A stretch of 64,000 nucleotides of DNA from Ancylostoma caninum (GCA_037903475.1 JBAJFG010000573.1:248001-312000), one strand, 5' to 3'. Counted from the stretch's first letter, positions 45,530-59,939 are shown. The notes: generated from the sequence alone by a model not told the origin. Translations and numbers: made by a program.

Positions 45530-47420
45530 AAAGATATGTCCGTCAACAACACGCGTGTTACCTCTGGTTCAGGTCTGATGGTTAGCCAGAAGTTCAGTCC
45601 TCCTCAAAAAGACGGATTCCATGACTGCAGAAACGCGATAGGACCTGAGCGACGGCTGCGAGGAGAGCATGCTCTAAAGCCCCACTCAGAGTTTTGCAGC
45701 CGGGCGAGTCGCCCATGTCGAAACATGCCGGCCTGGTACGCAGCGCGAGCTCGCTGGGGGGTCACTCAGAGTATTTTGCCGCAGCGAGCTTGCCGCGAGG
45801 TCGCCTAGCGAGCGGCGACAAGGAATGCCCGGACCGTTTTTGCCGCGCGCAGGGTATTTTTCTTCTTACTTTCGTGAACTTTTCGATCAAATTGCACTCC
45901 GTCAATAACGAATAATTAGTTTTGCTATGATATGCTTTTAGCGCTTCTTACTTGACTTTTTCGGTGCGTGCCTACCCGTAAACTAGAACATTTTCTGCGG
46001 TGGTATTCTTTATGTTATCTTTTGTATTTCTGACACTTTAGCTAGTCATGGATGACGACGATGTAGTGTAGTTAGTCCTAGAATGCCTTCTGGAGGTGGT
46101 AGCCAGGAATAGTAGGGATTATGTTAATAAGACACACGTTCCGTACCTGGACAAAAGGTTCAGACCGCTATTAGGTTGGTGCATAATTAACGCGACTTTT
46201 TTCGCGACTCCTCTTCCCTTTAAAAATCAACGCTTCTTGGACGGTTTTTTCACATTAATAATCCCCTTCTCTCACTTAGTGAAGGCGCTATCGAAAATCG
46301 TATCTACATTCATCATCTCATGCTCCACTACTTGGAAAGGTTGGAACGCAGCATAGGCATTCAGCGATCTCAACGAAATTTTGGCAGAAGAAAAATCAGC
46401 AAAGCCAAATTGAAAAATGTTTAAGTAGCTCACGTACGAGGGTACAATCCTACAGACGAAGAAGGAGCAGCTCTACGACCAAGTTTCGACGACCAGGAAC
46501 TATTGGCAGCCGTAGGAGGGAAGGAGGTTCGATTGACGAGATACCTCAGAAATAGAGCCTGTTCGTTTTGCTACAGAAAATCGATGAAAATTGAACGTTG
46601 TTCCGCCTGAGAGTTCGTGCTTACGCAATTGGGCAATCTCTATGCTTTTCTGGACCTAGTGAGAGGAAGTACCATGGTCGAATGGTCCATATTGAAGAGT
46701 TCGAGCAGCACTCTCGCTATCAAGCTTTCGTCCTCTTCCAAGCTGCCCAATATTTCTGGTGGTTGGAATTTGATGGCTAACCTCTTCTTTCTCCATCTGT
46801 GAAGCTCGTACCTTACGAATATGAACAATCTTTGAACTTATTGCTGATTGAAACGCTCGAAACGCTCGCTGAGATCGTGGAATGACTGGGCTGCATTCAA
46901 CTTTTCCTGAAGTGATGGAGCATACTAGGCGGATGTGGAAGCGGTTTCCCATCGCACTTTTAATAGGTGGGGGAGGGGATTGTTTTCATGGAAAAATCAC
47001 TTGGAAAGCTTTGATTTTTATCAAAAAAAGAAGTCGCGCGAAAAGCTGCACTAAGCCGCATTATGCACCAACCTGATAATTCATGAAGCACACAGAAGAG
47101 GCGTTCCTCGTTCGTATCGTTCAGTTCTAACAAGGAATTCTACAGAAATTCAAAAGAAGTGGAAGAATTACTGCAGATGTAGAAAAGATGCCCCAGTGCC
47201 AACCGCCGCGCTCCCGCTCAACTCCGAGTATCCCCAACGTCGCTGAGCGGCAAAGGCTTCCCACGCCCCCTCTTGCCGCCCGGCGAGAACTTGCTCGGCG
47301 GCAATACTCTGAGTGGGGCTTAAATGGAAGGTTCGAGTAGGTCCCGCCGGTATTCTGCGGCCACGACGATATGAAACCGCACGCGCAGTCCGTCTTTGAC
47401 AAGAACTGTATATTTTGGGT
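45530..47420. repeat. GC-rich inverted pair (45590-45850 and 47160-47420) flanking a mariner
   Basis: Shared inverted blocks AAAGACGGA, GCCCCACTCAGAGT and GCCG-rich CGAGC words mark a diverged inverted repeat enclosing the mariner at 46171-47076. Confidence 0.55.
46171..47076. mobile_element. Palindromic mariner: two 5' halves joined head to head
   Basis: TTAGGTTGGTGCATAAT at the left and its reverse complement at the right are flanked by TA on both sides. Plus-strand 46310-46595 encodes N-terminal mariner transposase traces (HHLMLHYLERL, SFDDQELLAAV). Minus-strand from the right end encodes the same region (EKLNAAQSFHDLSERF, EEDESLIARVLLELFNMDHS at about 46680-46735). The two halves align nucleotide by nucleotide as inverted copies, with the axis near 46600-46680. 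No C-terminal or catalytic region is present. Confidence 0.75.
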
Positions 47421-47682
47421 CCATTAGTTTAATCGAGTGGCCAGCCAGTTGCTTCAATCTCACTTAGGAAGGTGAGTAGATCTTGGTGATACCCGAGACT
47501 AGGCTTGTAACATCTCTGGAATCTTGATTAGTGGGAAACACTTCAAAAAGTATTACATGAGTGTAGATAAAAATTCGCAGAGATACACACATTCCATCGA
47601 AGTAACAAGCATCTGTTCACAAAATAACAACGTAAGAGACACTGAACAGAGACAGTATCGCCGATCGTCATCAAATCCAGAT

Positions 47683-48120
47683 TCATGAACGCTGTGCACT
47701 TTTCCGTCCGATCGTCCTGTACTGTCTAACTAAATCGCTGTGCTTTATCGTCAACCAATCTGTTGACGATTGAATCGGTTTCACTCTGATGGAACTTGAA
47801 CATGACTTCATTTGCCTCCACATCCACTGCTCCCTTGCTGCTGAGACGAAGTAGTACTTTGTACTAGTACTAGCATTTGATCTTGAAAGTAACTGTGAAC
47901 GAACGAGTGCTTGACGAAGAGCACTAGTTTCAAATCCAGTGCTTTGTATCGAAATTAGCCTCATATCTCCTACCCTTGAATCTTCATGAAAGAGCCGTTT
48001 TTGATAAAGGTGAAGACTTTCAATGTCCTTATATTCGTAACTTTCAAGAACATACGAGTTCGAAGCCTTGATATCAAATCGTGTACGCATTTCAATCAAA
48101 GAAGGCTCTCTACTTTGCAA
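47683..48120 (-). other. Unrecognised 145-codon open frame
   Basis: The longest frame in this part. Contains YEYKDIESLHLYQKRLF and STDWLTIKHSDLVRQY. An overlapping frame just upstream (48287-48096) may continue it. No domain recognised, no clear splice sites; it could be part of an unknown gene or chance. Confidence 0.25.
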
Positions 48121-48299
48121 TTTAGAACTCCTGCCGCCCTAGTCATGCTTACTGGTGCCAATAATGAAAGGTGCTTTTCACATCCGAAACCTTCGTAGCT
48201 GCCACAATATACAGTGCAGTTCATCGTAAACAACCTGTGAATAGGCTCGCTTTCATGGCTGACCATATTTGCCCATCGCTTTGTCATCCATCCTTTGTC

Positions 48300-49746
48300 A
48301 CGGATTTACTGGATGTTTACTAGAGTGGCTCTCATTCTTTCTAATCTATGTCTATTATTCTGGTACCGCTAATGATATGACCTTCGCAATAGAAGACCAT
48401 GAGCAGTTAATCCATCGCTAAGCGTCGCCCATAGCCTCTCTAAAACTGATACCGTTGATATTTTTCAGGAATGGGTGAATTGTGGCAAATTCGACACTTC
48501 ATTAATTACTCAATAAATTTCTCAACGAAAAAAAAGTAGGAAATTGACATCGAAAAAAAAATTCAAGCGAGGCCGTACAACCCGCTCTTTCAAATCATTT
48601 TGACTTCAGTACGGAAAGATAATGAAAATTTTCATACGCTCAGATCTGTCGTGGTATACGTAGTCTGCCTGTTCCCCTGAAGATGTTGTGGATGAGGGAC
48701 GCTTAGTGAGAGATTAATTTTTGGCGCGCATTATAAGCGGTATTGTGAGTTAGTGCAACTGTTAAACCGCTTTTGGCCTACGCAGCTAATCGCTTTACCG
48801 AACATTTTTTGGCAGAAATATTTTCCAGTTTCAACTTTGCTAAATAATCATGCAGATAGGTACATGCAGCCGTTCTGTTGACCGTTGCTTGGAGTTTAAC
48901 AGCTGCTCACTTACGTAGTTCGACGCTGTACTTGGAAGCTCCATCGTCTTCTGACACTGGCTGAGTAAACTTCGTTTGAATGCTAGCCTAGCCTCGTCGG
49001 GAACGAAGAGGATAATCATGCGCTTACTTCATATGCTGAGAAATTACTTTTGCCTTATATGCTGACAAATTGCAAAAGCATAACGTTTCTCTTTTTCAGC
49101 TGCCATAGTGCTTTGATCATGAGCCGCCAAAGATTTCGTTCCCGAGTTACAATACAATAGTGGAAGTGAAAACACTGTCAAGCATTATAAATGTGAAGAT
49201 CCAGTCGCAATGCGGTCAACAACCTCTACGCCCAGTTGGTCCGCGGTGCCGCACAACCCACTCAGCGCGGCAGACTAACTGGGAATTGTCCTAGTGGAGA
49301 ATTATCGGTGTTGCTGTTTTATTCACGTTTCGCTGACCCAAACATGCTAGAATGAAAACGAAGAAACAGTACGAAACGGGTGAAAACACAAGCGAAAGAC
49401 CACTGAGAGCGATGCCTGACGCTCCGCCCAGGCGCTGCGGCAGATGAGCAGTACTCTATGATACAGGAATGAATGAGCGGAATTGTATGTGTACGTGGGT
49501 ATGTGCATATAAAATTACTCATGCTTGCGACGCGTCAAAACCTACGCGTCTCTCTATAAAACTTCACAAAGTTTTTGCGCCGATCTAAAGCGGCGAAAAT
49601 GGAAACGCGGTTTGTTCGCGTGGCAGTCGCGGCGGCAAAACTAGGAACATTGCTGACCTGCCAGGATTTCTCTTCTACCTCCCTACTTTGCACTATGTAT
49701 CGGCGCGTAAACTCTGACGTGCCTCAAGCATAAATAAATTGTATGT
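48300..49746. other. No recognisable gene
   Basis: Short frames without motifs and no repeat boundary that I can define. Confidence 0.45.
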
Positions 49747-50017
49747 CAGTGGCGGACGCGGAAAATGGGCGGGGGGGGGGTGCGTGGGAGAAAAACGAGC
49801 TCTCCGCCGACTCGCAGACCTGGACGAAAAATAAAAGTAATAATAATGTGACTTAACTATCAAATAATTCATGATAAGTATTAAAAAATAACAAATATGT
49901 AGGTAAAATCAACAAATAAAAATAAAATGAAAGATTTTTCTTCATTTTGTAAAGCAATCTCAAAAATTGTGCTACTCATTCCTGGGAAGGAGGTGTGCTT
50001 CCCTGGGTCCACCAGTG
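49747..50017. mobile_element. MITE with CAGTGGCGGAC ends, copy 1 (271 bp)
   Basis: Starts CAGTGGCGGACGC, has the G-rich then AATAATAA-rich interior of the copy at 58547-58817, and ends at a mutated inverted terminus (CCACCAGTG). CAG-starting ends suggest a hAT-type non-autonomous element; the target duplication is not clear. Confidence 0.75.
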
Positions 50018-53000
50018 TTTCATATCGTGTATGGGTGTATGCTTGAGTATGTATGTCCGGAGATAGTTTGTCTTTATTTATATGTATTTGTGTGTTTGTG
50101 TATGTGTGTCCCGAAAATAGTTTGCCCTTGTTTTACTGGGGTTGTACCAGTTCTATAATCCATACATATCTTCAAGTTTCTAATTTCTAGTTTCTAGAGC
50201 TACACTGCTCGCTTTGTCTGGTGCCTATTATTTCAGCAGGAAAATATAGGCCTTCCAGAACGATGTTGCTAAACTCCCCAAATCAGGAAATACACAGAAA
50301 TTTAACGCAAGGAACTCTTCTGCCTCCACCACGAAGATCCCGCAACTGAACATTACGTAGTTCACCGTCGAAATGAGATAACTTAAACCCAATAAGTTAT
50401 ATAATCTGGAAGAAATTGAAGAAAATTATTCTAAAAAGGACTTTTGTAGCGATGAGGAACTCTCCAGGAAAGACCTGGAATGAATTTCCTTGTAGTTCCA
50501 AAAGACAAAAAGCGAGAACTCTTAGACGTCTTTTCAGAAATGATAAAGAACGATATTCAGGTAGATGGTGACTATCACGAAGATTGTCCCCTAGCGCATG
50601 AACATTTTTGTTTTCGTATGCTCAATGGCATTATTTCGCTAGAAAATTGAGAATAATTCCAAGCCCGTTCTACCATTTTTTGTGGCCCTGAGTTTATCGA
50701 AGGCATACGTCAAAGCTTGGAGACGGGTAAAATTCTTTGGCAAAGATGTGAAAATGCTATGCCGTTTCAAATATAGTTAAGATGTGTTTTATGTGTGGTC
50801 CCAATTTTTTGAACATAATTTGGACCGCCCTGTAATGCATCGAATGAAGAACCGGACGTGGTCAGTTGCCCCCTTTTTTCTTGCCGTTTATGAGGATATC
50901 ACTGCGATTGTAATACGACACTCTGGGAAAAGTCTGAGCATAACATTGTTTCCAAGTTAGACCCATCGCAGCTCCTTCAATTCGGTCTTTTCAAATTTTT
51001 TAAAGAATTTTTAAGTTATGTTTCGTCTACTTGCATAGCTCATTCCAAAAATTGATGTGGTGTTCATGTGCACACGGTTGCACGTGCATAAAAGGTAAGA
51101 CCAGCAGCGCCGCTCATAGTAAACAGAGATGATCCTGTGCAAATGCGAGTGAACAATGGTTGTTTTGTTGTGAGGACAGATGTTGGGGAAATAATGCTAT
51201 TACAAAAAAAATACTGAGTAAAATTACACTGTTGGTAACTCGATATCATATTCAATTACTGTGTTAGGTGTGGCACAGCAATTTCTGATAAGTGTTTATT
51301 CGTTAGCTCATACCTGCATGTTTCAATCACGTGCCATTCAATTGTTTACTGGGAAACGGGTGCGGACACACGCTGAGGTCTACTGGTTCGCATTTCATGT
51401 TTAGAATATAGATTCTATTCTGAGAGTCATGACTTTTGTATTTATGTTAAGCACTGCGTATTCGTCTTTATTTATGCGAGCACAGACTGGGCATTTCCGG
51501 TAGATAATGTCTTCATTTCCCTACTGTTCGAAATAAGAATAGATTTTGGCAAGCAGTTCTTTCCTGACTTCATCCAGAGACAAAAACTATATACTATTTC
51601 TTAAACCTTTTTTATTATCCCCCCCCCCTCATCATTTCTATTTTTTAGAAAAGCACTGAACACTTCACAGTTTACGAAACATCCTCCCTCATCGTTTCCG
51701 CTTTCCGAGCATTTCCGCTTGGAACGATCGAATTGCACTGTATCAACGAATAATTTCCACTCCTCTTAAACACTTTTACATTCATTGCATAGTTCATTCA
51801 TTCAGATGATAACATGAAAGCTTTTACTGTGATGGCGGAGAAGTTTTCCCCTACAACTTCTATGCTAATTGAAACTTGAAGACATCAATCGTGGCAATTT
51901 TTACTTTTAAGAATAGTTTTCGCCCGTGCAGTTGGTTGCTAGTCAATCACAGAAATGGATGGGGCACAAAGAATCGCTACCAGTCCGCGGTGATATTCCA
52001 AGGGAAGCGTTTTGGGATGAGCGGCACGCCAGCCGATATGTACTACATAATATTCTCCCCATGTACTGCCTGACAGGATATTGCAAGCGCGAAATTCTGC
52101 ATAGCATGTGAAACTCCTGGTTTGCTTGGAAAGTTCTGAGATAGACAATTGCAGTATAATTTTCTCAAGATAAATTTCCCCATTAAACTCACATTCCAGT
52201 CAACAACACTGCTGTTTGCTACTGTTACTCTAAATATTGTTCAACTGCTATATTCCTTCTTAATTCTTCTCTACGGACAAATTGGGTTCTTTTGGTCTAC
52301 TGCTGACCTAATCTTGACCATCGGACTTCATTTTATCACATGAAATCCCTCGCTGATCTAGAGGTAGCAGTAATAACCAGCGGTAGGCCTGAAGAATGCA
52401 TGATTCGAATAGAATTCTCAGTGAAATTCCTCAATCTTTTCTCTGCCGCATGGACCTCTCATAGTATTGCACGCAGACTGCTTTCGAACTCTTCGAGGCG
52501 ACAAGATAACGAGACATTTCTGCCGACGCGCATGGATGCGATGGTAGACACGATTTCTAGTGACGAGATTTCTGAGAATGCCTTCGCTCCCTGTACATAT
52601 GGACAAAAAGCTGTTGTCATATGAGAATGGTTGTAAAAGACCATTCTTTCGTGTGCAGTTTAAACATCAAGGCGCTTCACCTTATATCGACAGGAAATCT
52701 CACCCATTAAACTGCCTTCACGTTTAGAAATGCAGATAGAAATTGTTGTTATTTTTTGTCCATTGTGTTTGATCGGTTTAATTTTGATTCTTATCATGGG
52801 TTAGTAAGTTTTTTTTGCATTTAGAGTCGTGGAAAAACTTGTTCAAAGCAGCTTTCTCATTGTTAAGTAATCAGCAGTTCTGATTTCATCTGATGCTCAT
52901 GCTTTTCATTCCATTTCCTTTTCACTACCAATACGAACAGTATGATTTGAGAAAACTGAGCGCTCATTTCAACTCAAGGAAAATTCTGAAAATTTGGAGT

Positions 53001-53193
53001 AACGAAAAAATTTCCTATCAGGCAGCCAAACTTGTGCAGAATTTTCCGGTTTCCATCTTACGTGATTTGAACATTTGACTGGATTCTTGCCATCCCTGCT
53101 AAGGACATTTCTGAGGCTCCCCCATACGCCTAACACGAACATAACTATCATTTTCCACGAAATCATTAATTATTGATTCCATTGATTTTTCAG
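50018..53193. other. No recognisable gene
   Basis: One exon-like block at 51931-52110 follows a GTGCAG acceptor (contains VRGDIPREAFWDERHASRYV) but has no identifiable partner exons. Otherwise short frames only. Confidence 0.4.
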
Positions 53194-53323
53194 TACTACA
53201 TATGTACTACATACGGGTTTTCCAATACCCTGAACAACCACATCGCAGGAAAATGTCTAAAGGCTTTGTCGGTTCTTTTTTCGAAGCCGGATGGGAGCAT
53301 GTCCGTTCTTCATTACCTTGGAC
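53194..53323 (+). other. Exon-like block, possibly an FH2 (formin) fragment
   Basis: Preceded by a TTTTTTCAG acceptor and followed by a GTATAC donor-like site. Residues include GFSNTLNNHIAGKCLKALS and GSMSVLHYL, which follow the spacing of the formin FH2 segment (GN-x-LN, then LHYL). The match is faint and key Gly/Asn residues differ, so this may be a relic or unrelated. Confidence 0.25.
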
Positions 53324-54349
53324 GTATACTTGAACAAACAGCTTTAGCAATTTTTTTTCGCTTGAAGGGCGAAAAAAGTCTCCTAAGATGATTACCCAAG
53401 TGGTGAGTGTTCTGAAAGGGCTGATTGGGATTATGACTGACCTCTGTCAGTGCTAAATAGCCGAGAGAAACAGAACCCCAGCAATGCCAGACACACCTTT
53501 CAGTATACAGGTGTAATTATGAATCACCACTATTGGTGATATTATTGTATAATAATATAACCTTGCTCGATAACCAGCTAGAATATGGGTTGATTTTTTC
53601 TTGCATCTATCCTCTTTTTTGATGCATCCTTGACTAACTAAATAAGACAGGCTCCCCATTTCTTTTGTTGAAGGGTGTTTCACTTGTTATAGCTACCAGC
53701 TATGTATTCAATCAGTGAAACTCTACTAGTAGGAAGTGAGGAAGAGCTAGCATCACCTACAATATGCAGTGAAAGATATCTACAACCTAATTTGATACTG
53801 TAATTGTTTAATATACGTGCATTGTGACAGTTCCATTTGACAACTGCAGTGTAACGAATACACTGCTATTCTGAGTGTTCAATAGCCGCTCCAATTCTCG
53901 CACTTCTTTCTTTAATAACTACGCAGCAAGGACGCGGCCTGAACAGAGCAGTACAACAAAGCCAGGAGCCGAGGGAACGGTTTTTTAAAACTGCTTCACA
54001 AGATAAATAAAAGCTCTGTTGTTTACTCCCAACTGTTTATTTCTATTACCATCTTCAGATATTTATTTTTATGCTTTATAAAACAAACAAAAATTTCGCA
54101 TTAGTTTATTTATAATTGTTTAGTTCTATTGTTATTTTTAAATATTTATTTTTTAAATTTTTCAGTGTCAAGAAAAATGGTTTTAGTATTTTTATTATCC
54201 CGCCCGGGCCTCCTTAGTGGCGCAGTTGCCACTTTTCCCGCACCCCCTGGATTGCCACTCCTGCGTTCGGCACTGGTCAGAGTCCATTTTTGGACACGGC
54301 CAAATTCCTCCTTCCTCTCCCAAACTCTTGGTGCTTAGGGCCTTGGAAT

Positions 54350-54420
54350 AAGTGGTAGCTCAGACATTTATCTTATCACTGAGGTGCATTTAGCCTAAGT
54401 ATGAGAGTTCAACTCCATTA
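54350..54420 (+). repeat. tRNA-like fragment
   Basis: GTGGTAGCTCAG (54352-54363) resembles a D-arm A box and GAGTTCAACTCC (54405-54416) a T-arm B box. No complete cloverleaf. Confidence 0.4.
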
Positions 54421-54736
54421 AGACAGGCTGAATGATACAAAGAAAATTCAAGAGGGAGCTCGGGAGTAGGGGGAGAGGGGAAGTGGGGGGGGGGGGGAAT
54501 TTCTAAATCGATGCAAGCTACAATAAAATGTGTAGATTATTTATGCACAGAAGTGCAGCATATTAGAACCTTGAACAACCATTTTCGATATGCTCTGGAC
54601 AGATTGGCGGACGTAGAGGTGGGACGGGAAGGTGCCAATCCTCTTGAGTATGTTTCACCGAATTTTCGAATTTGCTCCACAAAATACAAATTATCTTCAA
54701 TGATTTAGCTTTGTAAATAATATTTTTTATATGTTT

Positions 54737-55041
54737 TATTTCTGAAAGTAACCAACTCGTCTTTTCCCATGTCCCCATCCCAAAAACCTGGCCAGATTCT
54801 GCGCCCGCTGCTGCTTGCGGGTATCATTTCGCTGTTGTCCCATGCCTCGAAATGAAATTTGAAATTTATCGCAAAGACGTTGTTCTGGAGTGTTATTTGG
54901 CTTACTGGTCACAAATGTTATTTTCATTTCGTACTGAAATGTAAGGTTACGGAAGGTATGGGTTGTGATTGGAATACGGAACAACTTCTTTGTGCGAGTA
55001 TTCGGAAGGTTCTCTGGGGTACCGTACTTGAGTACACTCAC
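54737..55041 (-). other. Unrecognised exon-like open frame
   Basis: Minus-strand frame of 101 codons ends at a TAA that overlaps an AATAAA signal, and contains an internal ACATTTCAG acceptor. An alternative frame (FHFEAWDNSEMIPASSSGR) is open across the same 3' part. I cannot decide which, if either, is translated. Confidence 0.3.
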
Positions 55042-56465
55042 CGTAAAGATGCAGAAATTGTATTACGGTGGTAAATAATTGTGATAATCAAGATTTGCTT
55101 GTGAAACTACTCTCTGGTCAAAACTTCAGAGAAAATTTTCAAATTAAAATCTTCGTACAAATAAAATGCGATACCCGTCCTCAAAACACAGCATCCAGAC
55201 GTATGCACTACTTTGCAAGAAAAACAAATTCAACGAAGCACTAGTTAACATGACAGAGGTTTCGGAGGAGGTCGACGACAAGGTAGAGCCCACAACGGTT
55301 CGTCCATGGTTCAGCACTTTGCACACTTCGTGTTGTAGTATCTTCATGAGTGAGAAACGAATTCTTGTGTCTCCTTCACAGATATGGTAATCTGTAACCA
55401 CTGGCGCACAGAATGATTAGTAAATAACACATCCAAATAATCTACATGCAATTAGGGCAAAATCTTCTCAAACACGGTGTAAATGTATCATCGCGAATAC
55501 TTCATAGAGCGGTCGATTGATTGCTAGACCGTTAGGATAGTACTGCGATACTTTCTGTTGATCATTCAATGAGGAATATCGAGCACATTTTCATATACGG
55601 CGTTGGTTATGGTGTGTCCGTACGTTGGTACAATTTCATAGTGCAATTCGTATTCACTGCTATGCATAGAATACAATGAAAGCGTTCCTACTGAAATAAC
55701 CCTCCCATCCTCCCACTCCTAGCAGCGCTAATCTCGCGCCACAGTGCCACGTTTTTCGACTATGAATTCATCACATCGTAGAAAGGTATCAGTTTTTCTC
55801 GAAGTGTTGTATTTAGTTGCCGTCATTCTGATTCAGTTTTGGCACGTTTTCTGGAATCGCCTTACAATCGCGACGTCGCACCAACGCGATGCGGTTTCAC
55901 TAGACTCGGCCTTTGGTTCTGACGGGTGGCGGTCAAGACGTACACCGCGACGCGACCGTGCCGCACGCGTACGCTTTTCAAGTTCACATTGTTTCTTCAA
56001 ATTCGACGCACTAAATTACATCGGTGGCCACCTTCTCACAGTTTGTGGGTTCCCAAAACACTCATCTGTCCCACTCAGGCTTATAAAAGTTGTCCATATC
56101 CACGCAGAACTGCTCGCAGGCTGCAGCCGCGACGTGCACATGAACCGGCCAATCACAGACCAGCAGCGTACCTCTTGTCACGCAGCCGGTTCTGACGTAT
56201 GTAACGTATGTAGCTCTTCGCGACTCAGAATGGTTGAGAAAGCGGTTGTGATCAACGTCGCGCGTGTCAGAACGTGTCAGAACCTGTACTCGCTGTAGTG
56301 AAACCGTGTCATGGCAACAGTGCTCAACGGTGTGAGCATGTAGCAGCATAGAAACCAGAACTGAATCAGGATGACCGCGAATGTACATTCTCCCTCGTTC
56401 AAAGTCGGAAAGCGCTCAGAGTTTTGGACCATTTTTTATAACATATGTAATCTCAGGTATTTTCT

Positions 56466-57263
56466 ATGCGAACTATTGCACGTATAAGTGTAACAATTTT
56501 CGCCTTTCTTGCTTCGACAGTGAACATCTACATGTTGGTTTTTATGTACGGAAAAGAAGGAAATAGCACACGCATACAAGATTCTCTTAATTCTCCTCAA
56601 CAGGTACAAATTAGTTGTTTCATCACTTGCACATTGTCGCAGAATGTACAAAGAAGTAGTTGCAGTTACCTCGAATGGGCAGAGCTGAGCGATTCAACGT
56701 CAAATCTCCTCGTCATGGCGAGCAGCCGAACGAGGTGATTTTCATTTACCTACTAGGGGAAACACCTAGATTAGCAAACAGGATTGATTATCACGGCTGC
56801 GCACGTTTGGCTTGTTTCAGGAACTAACTCTCTGGTCTGGCATACTCGATTTCTTTCCAGACCTGCGTAATGTTTCACAAAATGATCTCCAGCCTGTTTT
56901 GCTCTTTTCACGGAACCGTGTACGCAAGAAGCTGGTTCGCTTTCATTTGAACAGTGCCGATGCATTCACTCACACGAAACTTCACGACGATCAAAATTTA
57001 GATGGTGGGCATACCTGTCGCGAAAAGGAGCAAGGATTACACGGTCGCTACTCTCTCTTCACTCTTCGCCGAACTTGACGACGACTACAGGTATGATGCA
57101 AGATCAGTTCCCGTAACATTCTACGTTACCAAACTCTATTATCTTCAGAGATGACATTGTATTTCTCGTAATGTTCGCCACTACCGATGAGCAATTCATT
57201 CAAAACAGAACAAAAGAAATGCAGAAGAAGTTTCCTAAGGAAATTTATGCAGGCATTTTGGAG
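56466..57263 (+). CDS. GT54 family N-acetylglucosaminyltransferase (MGAT4-like), 5' exons only
   Basis: Five exons join in phase: 56466-56603, 56666-56734, 56821-56919, 57002-57090, 57149-57263. All introns are GT-AG and 58-86 nt. A TCTCAG acceptor ten bases before the ATG suits spliced-leader trans-splicing. The protein starts as a type II membrane protein: short cytosolic MRTIAR, then a membrane anchor (ISVTIFAFLASTVNIYMLVF), then a lumenal stem with an N-glycosylation site (GNST). From exon 3 it follows MGAT4: FFPDLRNVSQNDLQP, MVGIPVAKRSKDY, DIVFLVMFATTDEQF and KKFPKEIYAGILE. MGAT4 enzymes add beta-1,4-GlcNAc branches to N-glycans in the Golgi. The following catalytic exons (normally with the LEDD metal-binding motif) are not found downstream in the window, so the gene is either truncated or has a very long intron. 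Confidence 0.75.
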
Positions 57264-58817
<1,554 letters not shown>

Positions 58818-58851
<34 letters not shown>

Positions 58852-59110
58852 GTCTGTATGCATGTATGTGTATGTGTGTATGTATGTATATAACGAATAG
58901 AAATCGTGGAGGGTTAACCGATCGGGACCAATCTTTGCACACGTGTACCCTAAGGGCCGGCGGAAGTGCTAGGCTATTTCTCACTGGACTTTATCGATTG
59001 ATTTATCGATAAGGTCCAGTGAGATATATCAATTTCATATATATCGATTTCATTGATTTTTCGCTATTTCGAATGATTCGAATAGAAATTAAATGGAAAA
59101 CCCGAGCAAA
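58818..59110 (+). repeat. TA tract and TCGATT-rich dispersed repeat
   Basis: After a TA and TGTA tract come GGGTTAACCGATCGGGACCA, GGCCGGCGGAAGTGCTAGGC and GATTTATCGAT, matching the same order of blocks at 22360-22560. Confidence 0.6.
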
Positions 59111-59344
59111 GACGGGTACACCGCCTAGTACCAAATAAATAAACTGATGAAAAATCATTAAAATGAAGTTGTATGTACATAAATTTCTCAATTTTCCTGA
59201 GAAGCTTACAAAGTTAATGTCCAGGAAAATAGGCTGCCAGACAAAAATAAATTAAAACAAATAGAACAAAAGAAAAATAAGCTGTTTCGCCTGGGGGCAC
59301 TCATTTGCTTCTGACTGCGGAGCGATCCGCATTTCCAAAGCACA

Positions 59345-59515
59345 AATATTTGCAATATTCGAATTTTCGACTTTCGAATTTTCCAGTACTTGAATTTTCC
59401 AATAGTCCCAAACCCCCGAATTCTCGAGTATTGGTGCATCATCAAATTTTCGAATATTCGAATTTTCAGATGCTCGAAAATTCGAACAAATATTCAAATT
59501 TCATTCGATTCGGTC
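59345..59515. repeat. TTCGAATA-rich patch
   Basis: Words TATTCGAATTTTCGA and TTTTCGAATATTCGAATTTT, ending CATTCGATTCGGTCAA as at 40985. Confidence 0.6.
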
Positions 59516-59749
59516 AAAACTACACTGTACAACGTAATGTTACACGCTCTACTTTTAATCTGCTAAATGGACTCAGAATTCAGATGTAGATGATTTCCAA
59601 CCACAGCAACAACGAAGGATGCTTGAGAATTATGGCGATGCGATACACAGCCTTGTAGCCTTGTGCAGTGTATGCATCGCCACAGACAAAGACAATGCCA
59701 TTGCCTGTGCATTAGCGAAAAACTACACTGTACAACGTAATGTTACACG
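59516..59749 (+). repeat. 31-bp exact direct repeats (59516-59546, 59719-59749)
   Basis: The two 31-bp blocks (AAAACTACACTGTACAACGT and 11 more bases) are identical and enclose ~170 bp. The second abuts the hairpin at 59747-59910. Confidence 0.9.
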
Positions 59750-59910
59750 GGAGTAACTTCTGATGGAGACAAGATTCAGGGAAGAGGAAATCAGATCTGA
59801 AATCAGCATCGCAAGCTGCACAAGGCCGACTAGAGCCATAGCTTGCGATGCTGATTTCAGATCTGCTTTCCTCTTCCCTGAATCTTGTCTCTATCAGATG
59901 TTACTCCCGT
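59747..59910. repeat. Long hairpin (~70-bp arms)
   Basis: ACGGGAGTAACTTCTGAT at the left end is mirrored by ATCAGATGTTACTCCCGT at the right. The arms stay complementary through GATTCAGGGAAGAGG and AAATCAGCATCGCAAGCT to a ~20-nt loop. Confidence 0.9.
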
Positions 59911-59939
59911 TTTTCGCTTTCGCACAGATAATGACAGAG

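Noticed and set aside
55744..56298. 184-codon frame upstream of the GT54 gene
   Set aside because: No domain, overlaps other frames of similar length, and lies in the probable promoter or intergenic region.
59144..59150. Another CTGATGA hammerhead core
   Set aside because: No GAAA segment or pairing helices around it. The CTGATGA occurrences at 11781, 17569 and on the minus strand near 24376 were rejected for the same reason.
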